In this document: positions 11,896 to 19,536 of the stretch, piece by piece
Numbering within the stretch: position 1 is the stretch's first letter
Layout: every line of letters starts with the position of its first letter
NCBI GenBank assembly: GCA_017549325.1
Contig: JAFYVA010000132.1
Span: 1-21,325 of the forward strand
Reading direction: 5' to 3'
DNA from: Oscillospiraceae bacterium
Lineage (GTDB): Bacteria; Bacillota_A; Clostridia; Oscillospirales; Oscillospiraceae
Length of the DNA stretch: 21,325 nt
Position numbers and translations under genes: made by a program
Notes under the pieces: generated by a model
Databases searched by the model: none
The model's input: only the letters and a program-made list of their open reading frames with translations
What the model was told of the DNA's origin: nothing

Positions 11896-12540
11896 ATGAT
11901 TGGTGTCTATGACTATACGGTGATTGCCACATACCTTGCCACGGTATTCGGCTTGTGGGGTATGCTGCAGGCCATTGAGGGTCATCCCCTGGCTGCTGTT
12001 TTCTGCCTGTTGGCGGCGGGTCTGCTGGATACGGTGGACGGACGCATTGCCCGCACCAAGAAGAACCGCACCTCCATAGAGAAGGGATTTGGCATCCAGA
12101 TCGACTCGCTCAATGATGTGATGTGCTTTGGTGCGCTGCCCGCTTTGATTGCCTATGTGTTGGGGCGGGATTGGCTGGGTGAGGTGCCGGTGTGGTACAG
12201 CGCCACGCTGATCTTCTTTGCTCTGACCGGACTGATCCGTCTTGCCTATTTCAATGTGACGGAAGAAGAGCGCCAGCGCAGCAGTGCCGAACCCCGTCAG
12301 TACTATCTCGGCCTGCCCATCACCGCCTCCACGCTGCTCTTCCCCCTGCTGTACCTGTTGACGCTGCTGCCGCAGAATACCGTGACGGCGGCGGTGCTGA
12401 TGGCGGTGGGTATGTTCGTAGTGGGTGTCCTGTACATCACGCCCATCCATATCCGCAAGCCCCACCTTCCCGGCCTTGTGGCCATGGGCGTTATGGGCGC
12501 AGCGGAAATCGCGGTGCTGATCGTCACCGCGGTGAAGTAA
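11896..12540 (+). CDS. pssA: CDP-diacylglycerol--serine O-phosphatidyltransferase
   Basis: This 214-residue membrane enzyme of the CDP-alcohol phosphatidyltransferase family most likely makes phosphatidylserine from CDP-diacylglycerol and L-serine, the first step towards phosphatidylethanolamine. The active-site motif is complete: D45-x2-D48-G49-x2-A52-R53, then G66-x3-D70-x3-D74. These Asp residues bind the metal and the CDP group. The stretch between AR and G is four residues longer than the textbook motif (ARTKKNRTSIEKGFG), as I recall for clostridial PssA. About six hydrophobic helices are visible. ATG 11896 is chosen, although the ribosome binding site (GAGAAGAGG) is only moderate. No decarboxylase (psd) gene is adjacent. 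PgsA is a less likely alternative because of the short length and the LDSLND form. Confidence 0.88.
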   Translation: MIGVYDYTVIATYLATVFGLWGMLQAIEGHPLAAVFCLLAAGLLDTVDGRIARTKKNRTSIEKGFGIQIDSLNDVMCFGALPALIAYVLGRDWLGEVPVWYSATLIFFALTGLIRLAYFNVTEEERQRSSAEPRQYYLGLPITASTLLFPLLYLLTLLPQNTVTAAVLMAVGMFVVGVLYITPIHIRKPHLPGLVAMGVMGAAEIAVLIVTAVK

Positions 12541-12544
12541 AAAG

Positions 12545-12578
12545 AAAAAATTCCACCCCGCTCGGGGTGGAATTTTTT
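12545..12578. terminator. Bidirectional terminator between pssA and the RND gene
   Basis: A perfect 15-bp stem (12545-12559 with 12564-12578) with loop GCTC has A-rich and T-rich ends, so it serves both convergent genes. Confidence 0.92.
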
Positions 12579-12584
12579 TGTTGC

Positions 12585-15500
12585 TTAGTCCTCCAGGATC
12601 TCCAGCTCCCGCTCATCCACAATGCGGATGTTCTTCTTGCTGATGATCTCATACATACAGGGCACCACGAACAGTGTCATCAGTGTGGCATACAGCAAGC
12701 CGCCGATGCACACCAGCGCCACGGGACGCATGAGAGAGGTGCCGGCGTTCTGGGCCAGAGCCATGACGATCAGACCAAGGATGGTGGTGAGGGAGGTCAT
12801 GAGAATGGGGCGCAGACGGGTCACGCCGGCATCGATGATGGCGTCACGCCGCTCCATACCGGCAATGCGCTGCTGGTTGATGTAGTCCACCAGCACGATA
12901 CCGTTGTTGACGATGATACCCATCAGCATCACGAAGCCAATGAGAGAGACAACGCTGATCTCCATGCCGGCAATCAGCAGGGCCAGGAAGCCGCCGGTGA
13001 AGGCCAGGGGGATGGTGAACATGACGATGAAGGGCTCGCGGAGAGACTGGAACTGCGCCACCATGATGAAGTACACCAGCAGCAGACCCAGCACCAGCAT
13101 GAGGCCCAGCTGACCGATCGCCTCCATAATCGTCTCGTTCTCGCCGGCGAAGGCGATCTCCACATCCTCGGGGAGGGTGAGGGTGTTCACGGCGCGCTCC
13201 AGATCGGTGGAAACCAGCGTGACATTGTACCCATCTGCCAGCGTAACGCTGACGGTGACGGTGCGGCGCTGCTGATCGTGGGAGATGGTGTTGAGGGACA
13301 CCGTCTCCTCCACCGTAGCCACATCGCCCAGAAGGAAGGTGTTCTTCTCCTCGGTTTTACTCTCCGTCGTTTTCTCTTCTTCCTTTTTCTTCTTGTCCTC
13401 GGACTTGGTATCGCTCTCCTCGTCCTTAAACATCTCTTCCAGTGCGCTCATGTCCATAGAGGCCATGTCGCCGCCCATGGAGCTGCTCATGCCACTCATG
13501 GAACCCATAGAGCTGCCCATGCCGCCCATGGCTGCGGCCATAGAGCTGTCCGGGTCGATCTCCAGCGTCAGCAGCGTCTCGCGGGTGAGGCGCGAATCCT
13601 CGTCGGTTTCGATGGTGAGAGAGTGGTTTTTGTTGTCCAGTTCGATATCCTGTGCAGCAGAAGAGGTGGACAGCGCCGAGGCGATCTCCAGATACACCTG
13701 CGCGACGGTCATACCGTGCTTCATGGCCTTGGTGCGGTCGATGGCCACATGGAGGGCGGGGGCGGATTCTTCCAGACCGTCGGAGACGGAGGCCACGCCC
13801 TCAACATCCTCCGCCGCATCGGCGATAGCTCTGGCCGCCTTTTGCAGATGCTCCATGTTGTCGCCCAGTACCTGCACCGAAATGCCGGAGCCGGTCATCA
13901 TACCCATCATGCCGTCCATAACATTGGCGGCGGTGACGGTGCATTCCATATCGGCGCACAGCGCCTCGATCTGCCGGCCCACCTCGGCGCCGGAGACATT
14001 TCCGGGCATGGTGACATAGGCGGTGGCGCTCGAACCACCGCTGCCGAAGAGTGCGGAGGTGGCATCCTCGCCGATCTGCGTACCCACGGCATCCACCTCT
14101 TCAATGGTGAGAATGCGGCGGGTAACTTCGTCGGCCAGAGCCTCTGCCTCGTCCCGGGTGATGTCTTCGGGCATGGTGATGGTCACATTGACGTTGTTCA
14201 TGTCCATGGGGGGCATGAAGGTAAAACCGCGGCCAAGGATCATGGCGGCAGAGGCTACCAGCAGCGTCAGCGAGGCCAGCAATACCAGCGCCTTGTGGTT
14301 CAGCGACCAGCTGATGGCCTTGCGATAGGCGGGCAGCACCTTGCCCAGAAGAGTCGACTCTTTCTCGGGCAGCTTGCGGAGCATACCGTTACCCATAGCG
14401 GGCACGATGGTCAGCGCCACCAGCAGCGAGGCCAGCAGTGCGTAGGTCATGGTGAGGGCAAGGTCGGTAAAGAGGTCTTTCGTAAAGCCCTCCACAAACA
14501 CGATGGGGGCAAAAACGCATACTGTGGTGAGGGTGGAGGAGGTGATGGCGCCGGCCACCTGCTGGGCGCCGGACACGGCGGCCTGTGTCACCGTGGCGCC
14601 GCGGCTGCGCAGGCGGTAGATGTTCTCGATGACCACCACCGAGTTATCCACCAGCATACCCACCGACACCGCAAGACCCGACAGGGAGATCATATTGATG
14701 CCCACGCCGGAGAAATACATCAGCACGATGGCAAAGATCACGCTGATAGGGATGGAGACCAGTGTGATAAGTGTGGGACGCCAATCCCGCAGGAACAGGA
14801 ACAGCACCACCACGGAGAACAGTGCGCCCCAGAGGAGGGAGGAGAGAATGGTCTCCACGATGAGGTAGATGTAGTCACCCTGATCCATCAGGGGCTTGAA
14901 ACTCAGACCCTCGTACTCTTCGCTTAGCTCGCTGAGGCGGCGGGTAATGCTGTCGCTGACCTCGGCGGTGGCGAAGGTGGACTGCTTGGTAAAGCTGGCA
15001 ATGATGCCGTTGACGCCGTTTAATTTGGCATAGATCTCGTCGCCGTTGTCGGTGTAGACCACGGTGGCGATGTCCTCGAGGCGAATGGGGGTCATATCAC
15101 CCAGACCGGGATCAAAGAGTACCAGCGCCTCCATCTGCTCCTTTGTGGTGAGATTGTCGCCCACGCTGACCATGTAACTGATGCCCTCGTTGTCGTCAAT
15201 ATAACCGGCGGGCATGGAGAAGTTCTGTGCGGTGAGAAGCTGCTCGATGGCCGATACCGTCAGCATACCGCCCACATCCAGCGTGTCCTTCAAGTTTTTC
15301 CGTTCGGTCTTGACGGTCTCCAGACCCTGATCGATCTGGCTAAGGGCATCGTTGAGACGGATTTCCGCTTCGGTCAGCTGCGTCATGCCGTCCATAGCGC
15401 CGGAGAGCATATCGGACACGGCGTTTTTGTCGGAGAGCTGGGCAAGGAGCTTATCCAGATCCTTCATGGCCTGCTCGGCGTCTTTTTCGGTGTTGGCCTT

Positions 15501-16769
15501 TTCTTTGTCGTAATCGTAGTTATAATCGTCCTTTAAGGTTTTCTTGGCTTCATCAAGGCGATATTCCAGCGCGATATTCTGCTGTTCCAGACGGGGGATC
15601 TCGGTGGGGGCAGCGGCCATTGTGGCCTGCAAAGCGGCTTTTTCGGACTGCAGCTCTTCTAACTCCAACTCCTTGACGGCCAGCAACTCGTTTTGCTCTT
15701 CCAGTTCGGCGAGCGTTTCTTTATCGGCCTCTGTAGGGGGATCGGGAAGTGCGCTCTTCAGGGCGGTGATCTCGTCCTCGAGGGCAGCGATCTCGCTTTC
15801 CTTCGCGGTGATTTCTACAGCGAGGGCATCCAGACGGCTTTGGCCGTTCGTCTGTGCATCGCGATATTCGTCGATGGAAGCGTTGTTGGCGGCGATCTGC
15901 GACTCATACCGACCGCAGGCGGCGATCAGCGTATCTCGCTCCTGCTGCTTTTTCTCCTCTTCGGTCAGCTCTTCATCTGTTTCCGGGTCGTATTTCTGCA
16001 CCTGGTCCAGCATATCGCTGGCGCTGCCGGCAGCGCCGGAGATCTCACCGGCAGCCTCGTCGGCCATATCCTCTTTGGCCTCGGCAATTTTCTCCTGTGC
16101 CTCCACCACCTGCTTGCGGGCATCCTTCAGCGTCTTTTCGGCGTCATCCAGAAGTTTCTCGGCCTCTACCAGCATTTCGGCGCTGACTTTATCCAGTTTC
16201 GCCTCGTCGAGGATGATATGCATCTGCCGCTCCAGTGTGCCGGAGATATCCACACTGGCCACACCGGAAATGCCGGTGAGCTTCTGCTCCAACTCATCGT
16301 TGACGAAGTCGCTGAGCTCCTCCACTTCCATGCCCTCGTAGCTGATAGCGGCCACCATGACCGGCAGCATGGAGGGGTTGATCTTCAGCATATAGGGAGT
16401 GGACACCGTATCGTCCCATTCGCCCTGCAGCGCCGTCAGCTTCTGCTGCATATCAATGCTGAGGGTGTTCATGTCCGTGCCGTTTTCAAACTCCAATACC
16501 ACCGTGGAAACACTGTTCTGTGAGGTGGAGGTAATGGTCTTGATATGATCCAGCGTGGCCATAGACTCCTCGATGGGGCGGGTGATCTCCTTTTCGATGC
16601 TCTCGGGGCTGGCACCGGGGTCGGAGGTTACCACGATCACATAGGGAAAGTCCATGTTGGGCATCAAATCGGGGGTCATTTTGATATAGGCGACCACGCC
16701 CAAAACGACTACCGCCAGCGCCACAACAAAGATGGTCAACGGCTTTTTAACACTGAATTTCGGAAACAT
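12585..16769 (-). CDS. RND-family efflux transporter with coiled-coil and Met-rich insertions
   Basis: This 1394-residue integral membrane protein belongs to the AcrB/HAE (SwrC-like) branch of the RND superfamily, which exports compounds using the proton gradient. The two-fold repeat is clear: TM1 at about 10-30, porter loop 31-630, TM2-6 at 635-790, TM7 at 825-847, second porter loop 850-1215, and TM8-12 at 1218-1370. The TM4 relay region reads GMLVDNSVVVIEN (D708, N709) and TM10 reads VNNGIVLVDYIN. Two additions stand out: about 300 residues of coiled coil (about 195-495) in the first loop, and a Met/Gly-rich patch (1077-1108) followed by a Lys/Glu linker (1111-1143). The protein is longer than AcrB (about 1050). 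The substrate is unknown. The ribosome binding site is weak (GGGGGCC). Confidence 0.93.
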   Translation of the reverse strand: MFPKFSVKKPLTIFVVALAVVVLGVVAYIKMTPDLMPNMDFPYVIVVTSDPGASPESIEKEITRPIEESMATLDHIKTITSTSQNSVSTVVLEFENGTDMNTLSIDMQQKLTALQGEWDDTVSTPYMLKINPSMLPVMVAAISYEGMEVEELSDFVNDELEQKLTGISGVASVDISGTLERQMHIILDEAKLDKVSAEMLVEAEKLLDDAEKTLKDARKQVVEAQEKIAEAKEDMADEAAGEISGAAGSASDMLDQVQKYDPETDEELTEEEKKQQERDTLIAACGRYESQIAANNASIDEYRDAQTNGQSRLDALAVEITAKESEIAALEDEITALKSALPDPPTEADKETLAELEEQNELLAVKELELEELQSEKAALQATMAAAPTEIPRLEQQNIALEYRLDEAKKTLKDDYNYDYDKEKANTEKDAEQAMKDLDKLLAQLSDKNAVSDMLSGAMDGMTQLTEAEIRLNDALSQIDQGLETVKTERKNLKDTLDVGGMLTVSAIEQLLTAQNFSMPAGYIDDNEGISYMVSVGDNLTTKEQMEALVLFDPGLGDMTPIRLEDIATVVYTDNGDEIYAKLNGVNGIIASFTKQSTFATAEVSDSITRRLSELSEEYEGLSFKPLMDQGDYIYLIVETILSSLLWGALFSVVVLFLFLRDWRPTLITLVSIPISVIFAIVLMYFSGVGINMISLSGLAVSVGMLVDNSVVVIENIYRLRSRGATVTQAAVSGAQQVAGAITSSTLTTVCVFAPIVFVEGFTKDLFTDLALTMTYALLASLLVALTIVPAMGNGMLRKLPEKESTLLGKVLPAYRKAISWSLNHKALVLLASLTLLVASAAMILGRGFTFMPPMDMNNVNVTITMPEDITRDEAEALADEVTRRILTIEEVDAVGTQIGEDATSALFGSGGSSATAYVTMPGNVSGAEVGRQIEALCADMECTVTAANVMDGMMGMMTGSGISVQVLGDNMEHLQKAARAIADAAEDVEGVASVSDGLEESAPALHVAIDRTKAMKHGMTVAQVYLEIASALSTSSAAQDIELDNKNHSLTIETDEDSRLTRETLLTLEIDPDSSMAAAMGGMGSSMGSMSGMSSSMGGDMASMDMSALEEMFKDEESDTKSEDKKKKEEEKTTESKTEEKNTFLLGDVATVEETVSLNTISHDQQRRTVTVSVTLADGYNVTLVSTDLERAVNTLTLPEDVEIAFAGENETIMEAIGQLGLMLVLGLLLVYFIMVAQFQSLREPFIVMFTIPLAFTGGFLALLIAGMEISVVSLIGFVMLMGIIVNNGIVLVDYINQQRIAGMERRDAIIDAGVTRLRPILMTSLTTILGLIVMALAQNAGTSLMRPVALVCIGGLLYATLMTLFVVPCMYEIISKKNIRIVDERELEILED

Positions 16770-16795
16770 AAACGGCCCCCAGTTGAGAGAATTTC

Positions 16796-16824
16796 ATACT
16801 ATATCAAAATAACTCTATCATGAA
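16796..16824 (-). promoter_or_regulatory. Candidate promoter of the RND gene
   Basis: On the minus strand, TTCATG (16819-16824) and TAGTAT (16796-16801) are 17 bp apart, about 27 bases before the start codon. The -35 box is imperfect. Confidence 0.5.
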
Positions 16825-16884
16825 AAAAAGGGCAGTGCAAGGGGTGGGGAAAAGAGTTTACGAAAAGGACACAAATGAGCGGCA

Positions 16885-16919
16885 AAAAACGCCGGAAACA
16901 ACGGTTTTCCGGCGTTTTT
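16885..16919 (-). terminator. Intrinsic terminator after hemW
   Basis: The stem AAAAACGCCGGAAA (16885-16898)/TTTCCGGCGTTTTT (16906-16919) with a 7-base loop lies 10 bases after the hemW stop codon and gives a T-run on the minus strand. Confidence 0.92.
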
Positions 16920-16929
16920 AACGAAGTCT

Positions 16930-18117
16930 TTATTCCAAAATACGGAAATCTCCCTCCTGGGCGCGGCGCAGGCGCTCCTGCATGGCGTGTCCCACCGCTT
17001 CCTGCAGAGAAACGATGATGGCATTGGATAAAAGAAAACCCTGCGGCGTCAATCGCCAGCCGCCCTCCGTCCGTGCGGCGAGGCCGTTGGCTTCGCACTG
17101 TACCAGCAGCGTTTCCATGGGGTCAAAGCGCTGGCGGTATTGCTGCTCAAAATAGCGGCGGTCGATGCCCTTGGCGGTTCGGAGGGAGAGCATGATGTAC
17201 TCCTGCATCCGCTCCCGAGCGGTGATCTCCTCCCGCTCGGAGAGGGTGAGTTCGCCCCGTATATAGGCCTGCAAATTCCGTTCGTAGGCAAAGCGCACGT
17301 CACCGAAATCAGAGTGCGCACCGGGACCAAAGCCTGCATAGGGCTCCATAGCCCAGTACTTTTGATTGTGGCGGCTCTCGAACCCCCTTCGTGCGAAATT
17401 GGAGATCTCGTATTGCCCGTAGCCCTTTGCGGCCAGATAGTCCACCGCCCACAGGTACATCTCCGCCTGTGCCTCGTCATCGGGCAACTCGATTTCGTCG
17501 CGGCGCAGGGAAAGGGGCGTGCCCTCTTCCACCTTCAATCCGTAGCAGCTCAGGTGCTCCGCCTCCAATGCCGCGGCGGTGCGTACCGTATCCTGCCACT
17601 GCTCCATGGTCTGTCCCGGCAGACCGTAAATGAGGTCGAGGCTGATATTGCGGATCTTGGCCATCCGCGCAGCGGCCACCGCGTCGGTGACCTGTGCAAA
17701 GGTGTGGATGCGCCCGATCTCCCGCAAGAGGGTATCGTCGGTAGACTGAACACCGAGAGAGATGCGGTTGAAACCTGCGCGGCGGAGCTTCCGCAGCGCC
17801 TTCCAATCGGTGGCGCTGTCGGGATTGCATTCCACGGTAATCTCGGCCTTGTGGGAGAGGGAATACCGCTTTTTGACGGTCTTTAAGAGCTCGCACAGCC
17901 GATCAGCCCCCAGATAGGAGGGCGTGCCGCCGCCGAAGTAAACGGTATCCACCGTCATACCTGCACAGCGGGGGGAAACCTCCTCCAGATGGGCTGTCAG
18001 CGCGCGGCAATACTCGTCCATCAGGCTTTCGCTGTGGGACAGGGAATAGAAGTCGCAGTAAGCGCACTTGGCCTTGCAGAAGGGGATGTGGATATAGAGC
18101 CCCAACGGCTTGGTCAT
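16930..18117 (-). CDS. hemW: Radical SAM protein HemW (CPO-like heme chaperone)
   Basis: This 395-residue protein is of the HemN/HemW type. The radical SAM motif is C14-x3-C18-x2-C21 (CKAKCAYCDF), holding the 4Fe-4S cluster that binds S-adenosylmethionine. The fourth Cys found in true HemN (CxC) is Phe here, which marks HemW, a heme-binding chaperone, rather than the coproporphyrinogen dehydrogenase. Further family marks are YFGGGTPSYL, RISLGVQS, DLIYGLPGQT, YGLKVEEGTPL and YWAMEPYAGFGPGAHS. The C-terminal HemN_C domain is intact. Its ATG overlaps the stop of the ferredoxin gene upstream (ATGA, 18114-18117), so the two are translationally coupled. Annotation pipelines often call it oxygen-independent coproporphyrinogen III oxidase. 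Confidence 0.92.
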   Translation of the reverse strand: MTKPLGLYIHIPFCKAKCAYCDFYSLSHSESLMDEYCRALTAHLEEVSPRCAGMTVDTVYFGGGTPSYLGADRLCELLKTVKKRYSLSHKAEITVECNPDSATDWKALRKLRRAGFNRISLGVQSTDDTLLREIGRIHTFAQVTDAVAAARMAKIRNISLDLIYGLPGQTMEQWQDTVRTAAALEAEHLSCYGLKVEEGTPLSLRRDEIELPDDEAQAEMYLWAVDYLAAKGYGQYEISNFARRGFESRHNQKYWAMEPYAGFGPGAHSDFGDVRFAYERNLQAYIRGELTLSEREEITARERMQEYIMLSLRTAKGIDRRYFEQQYRQRFDPMETLLVQCEANGLAARTEGGWRLTPQGFLLSNAIIVSLQEAVGHAMQERLRRAQEGDFRILE

Positions 18118-18353
18118 AGCCGGGCCTCCTCTTGGGAGCGCATGACGATCTCAATGGCACCCCAGAAACAGTTTCTCTTGCATTTTCCGCAGCCGATGCA
18201 CTGGATTTCATTCACGGCGTAGAAGCCGTCGGCACGCTGCTTGATGCATTCCATCGGGCAGAATTTGGCGCACCAGCCGCAGCCGGTACAGCCGATCTCG
18301 GAAATGTTGGAGTATTTTAAGGGTTTGCGTCCGAAAAGGTTGTATTCCTGCAT
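18114..18353 (-). CDS. 2[4Fe-4S] ferredoxin-type protein, 79 aa
   Basis: This small iron-sulfur protein has two CxxCxxCxxxC motifs: C22, C25, C28, C32 (CTGCGWCAKFCP) and C52, C55, C58, C62 (CIGCGKCKRNCF), enough for two 4Fe-4S clusters. An extra C36 follows the first motif. The N-terminal 20 residues and a short charged C-terminal tail are outside the ferredoxin core. AAGGAGG lies 8 bases before ATG, and a sigma-A-like promoter is upstream. The stop codon overlaps the hemW start, so it probably supplies electrons to the radical SAM cluster of HemW or acts in the same step; this is inferred from coupling only. Confidence 0.9.
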   Translation of the reverse strand: MQEYNLFGRKPLKYSNISEIGCTGCGWCAKFCPMECIKQRADGFYAVNEIQCIGCGKCKRNCFWGAIEIVMRSQEEARL

Positions 18354-18393
18354 GGAAAGGCCCTCCTTGTGGAAAATCTTGCGGCTTTACGAT

Positions 18394-18422
18394 AGTATAG
18401 CGCTTTTTTACTGCTTTGGCAA
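18394..18422 (-). promoter_or_regulatory. Promoter of the ferredoxin-hemW operon
   Basis: On the minus strand, TTGCCA (18417-18422) and TATACT (18394-18399) are 17 bp apart, about 40 bases before the ferredoxin start codon. Confidence 0.75.
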
Positions 18423-18423
18423 C

Positions 18424-18452
18424 GCATGATTTTTCCGTTCAGTGGCACAATA
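18424..18452 (+). promoter_or_regulatory. Candidate forespore (sigma-G/F-like) promoter of spoVAC
   Basis: GCATGA (18424-18429) and CACAATA (18446-18452) are 16 bp apart and resemble the GYATA / CATnnTA pattern of sigma-G promoters, with one mismatch in each box. No good sigma-A promoter is visible. It overlaps the outer edge of the divergent ferredoxin promoter region. Confidence 0.4.
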
Positions 18453-18475
18453 GGGTGGAAAGGATGTGGAAAACC

Positions 18476-18919
18476 ATGGATATGACGAAAAAGGAATATG
18501 GTGCGTATGTAAAAGGGAAGTGTCCGTCCTCGCCCCACGGGAAAAATATGGTGCTGGCCTTTTTGGTGGGCGGAGCCATCTGCTGCATCGGACAGGCCAT
18601 CGGCGATCTGTATCAGCTCTGGGGCTTGACGCAGGATGAGGCGTCCACCGCCGTGTCCATGACATTGGTGGCGCTGTCTACCTTTTTCACTGCCCTGGGG
18701 CTTTATCATAAGCTGGCGCGCTATGCAGGGGCCGGAACGCTGGTGCCCATCACGGGCTTTGCCAATGCCGTGGCCTCTCCCGCCATCGACTTCCGCGCCG
18801 AAGGACTCATCACCGGCACGGCGGTGAAGATGTTCACTGTCGCCGGCCCTGTGATCGTCTTTGGCACCACGGCCAGTATCGTGTACGGTCTGGTGTTGTG
18901 GATGATTTCAATCCTATAA
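18476..18919 (+). CDS. spoVAC: Stage V sporulation protein AC (SpoVAC)
   Basis: This 147-residue membrane protein of the SpoVAC/SpoVAEB family helps load dipicolinic acid into the spore, and in Bacillus it acts as a mechanosensitive channel. The hallmark start (MTKKEYGAYVKGKCPSSPHGKN) is followed by four hydrophobic helices, with AFLVGGAICCIGQAIGDLY, GAGTLVPITGFANAVASPAIDFRAEG and GTAVKMFTVAGPVIVFG all typical. ATG 18476 is chosen because AAAGG lies 12 bases before it and the family start aligns there; in-frame starts at 18416, 18464 and 18482 fit less well. The usual partners spoVAD and spoVAE do not follow; the gene is ended by hairpin repeats and a terminator. This implies a spore-forming organism or a relic of one. 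Confidence 0.9.
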   Translation: MDMTKKEYGAYVKGKCPSSPHGKNMVLAFLVGGAICCIGQAIGDLYQLWGLTQDEASTAVSMTLVALSTFFTALGLYHKLARYAGAGTLVPITGFANAVASPAIDFRAEGLITGTAVKMFTVAGPVIVFGTTASIVYGLVLWMISIL

Positions 18920-18979
18920 TGTAGGGGCGGACGACTCTGTCCGCCCTTCTCTTGTAGGGGTCGATGCCCACATCGACCC
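18920..18979. repeat. Two hairpin repeat units with same shape but different stems
   Basis: Two 27-bp units (18920-18946 and 18953-18979) both start TGTAGGGG and end in CCC. Each folds into a hairpin: GGGCGGAC/GTCCGCCC with a 6-base loop, and GGGTCGATG/CATCGACCC with a 4-base loop. The inner stem bases differ between the units but stay complementary. They lie directly after the spoVAC stop codon. Confidence 0.8.
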
Positions 18980-18981
18980 AA

Positions 18982-19007
18982 AAAAAGAGCCCCGAAGGGC
19001 TCTTTTT
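18982..19007. terminator. Bidirectional terminator between spoVAC and DUF1232 gene
   Basis: The stem AAAAAGAGCCC (18982-18992)/GGGCTCTTTTT (18997-19007) with loop CGAA lies between the two convergent genes. Confidence 0.9.
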
Positions 19008-19013
19008 CAGTAG

Positions 19014-19472
19014 TTAGTCAGAGAGTTTTTCGGTTTTTGTTGTAGCTGGCAATTGCTGAGTGCTTTTCCAGTCTAGATACTCGCTTACATCATTTTGCTC
19101 TGTTAGCATAACAAAGCCTAAAACGGCAGCGTCATCAAGCCAACCTAAAACAGGAATGAAATCCGACAAAATATCGATTGGCAAGACGAGGTAGAGAAGT
19201 GCAGCTAAAGTAGCAACAATTGTGGATAGAGGGAGATTTGGATATGTTCCGTCGAAGTAATCAGACAACAGGTCGCAAAAATTACAGATGTTTTCAGATA
19301 GAGCCTTACAACGCGGAAGATTGTGTAGTCGTTCAAAAATCTTTCGCGCCTTTTTGATAACCTTACTTACTTTCTTTTTGCTAGCAACGATTTTTTCGGC
19401 TTTGACTAATTGTTTTTCATAGAGCCACTTTCGAAGAGAACCTAAGGATGCTGTTTTTTCGTGTTTTTTCAT
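19014..19472 (-). CDS. DUF1232 (YkvA-like) membrane protein
   Basis: This 152-residue protein has the DUF1232/YkvA signature near its C-terminus: LYLVLPIDILSDFIPVLGWL then DDAAVLGFVM, a hydrophobic hairpin with the conserved P-x-D-L-x-P-D-x-x-P-x-x-G-x-x-D-D core. The first 75 residues are Lys-rich and helical. The function of the family is unknown. ATG 19472 is chosen because GGGAGGAG lies 6 bases before it; a longer frame to 19514 has no such site. It is clearly more AT-rich than its neighbours, with AAA, TTT and ATT codons common, so it may have been acquired. It lies 64 bp downstream of the radical SAM gene on the same strand, with no clear terminator between. Confidence 0.87.
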   Translation of the reverse strand: MKKHEKTASLGSLRKWLYEKQLVKAEKIVASKKKVSKVIKKARKIFERLHNLPRCKALSENICNFCDLLSDYFDGTYPNLPLSTIVATLAALLYLVLPIDILSDFIPVLGWLDDAAVLGFVMLTEQNDVSEYLDWKSTQQLPATTKTEKLSD

Positions 19473-19536
19473 AATGATCTCCTCCCTAAAATTTGTTCTT
19501 AATAGCTTTTGCAAATTCTGCGGAAGTGAAAATTTC

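Noticed and set aside
12192..14927. A 911-codon open frame on the plus strand
   Set aside because: It runs through pssA in another frame and antisense to the RND gene. The product is His/Gln/Gly-rich low-complexity without a ribosome binding site, a shadow of GC-rich codons.
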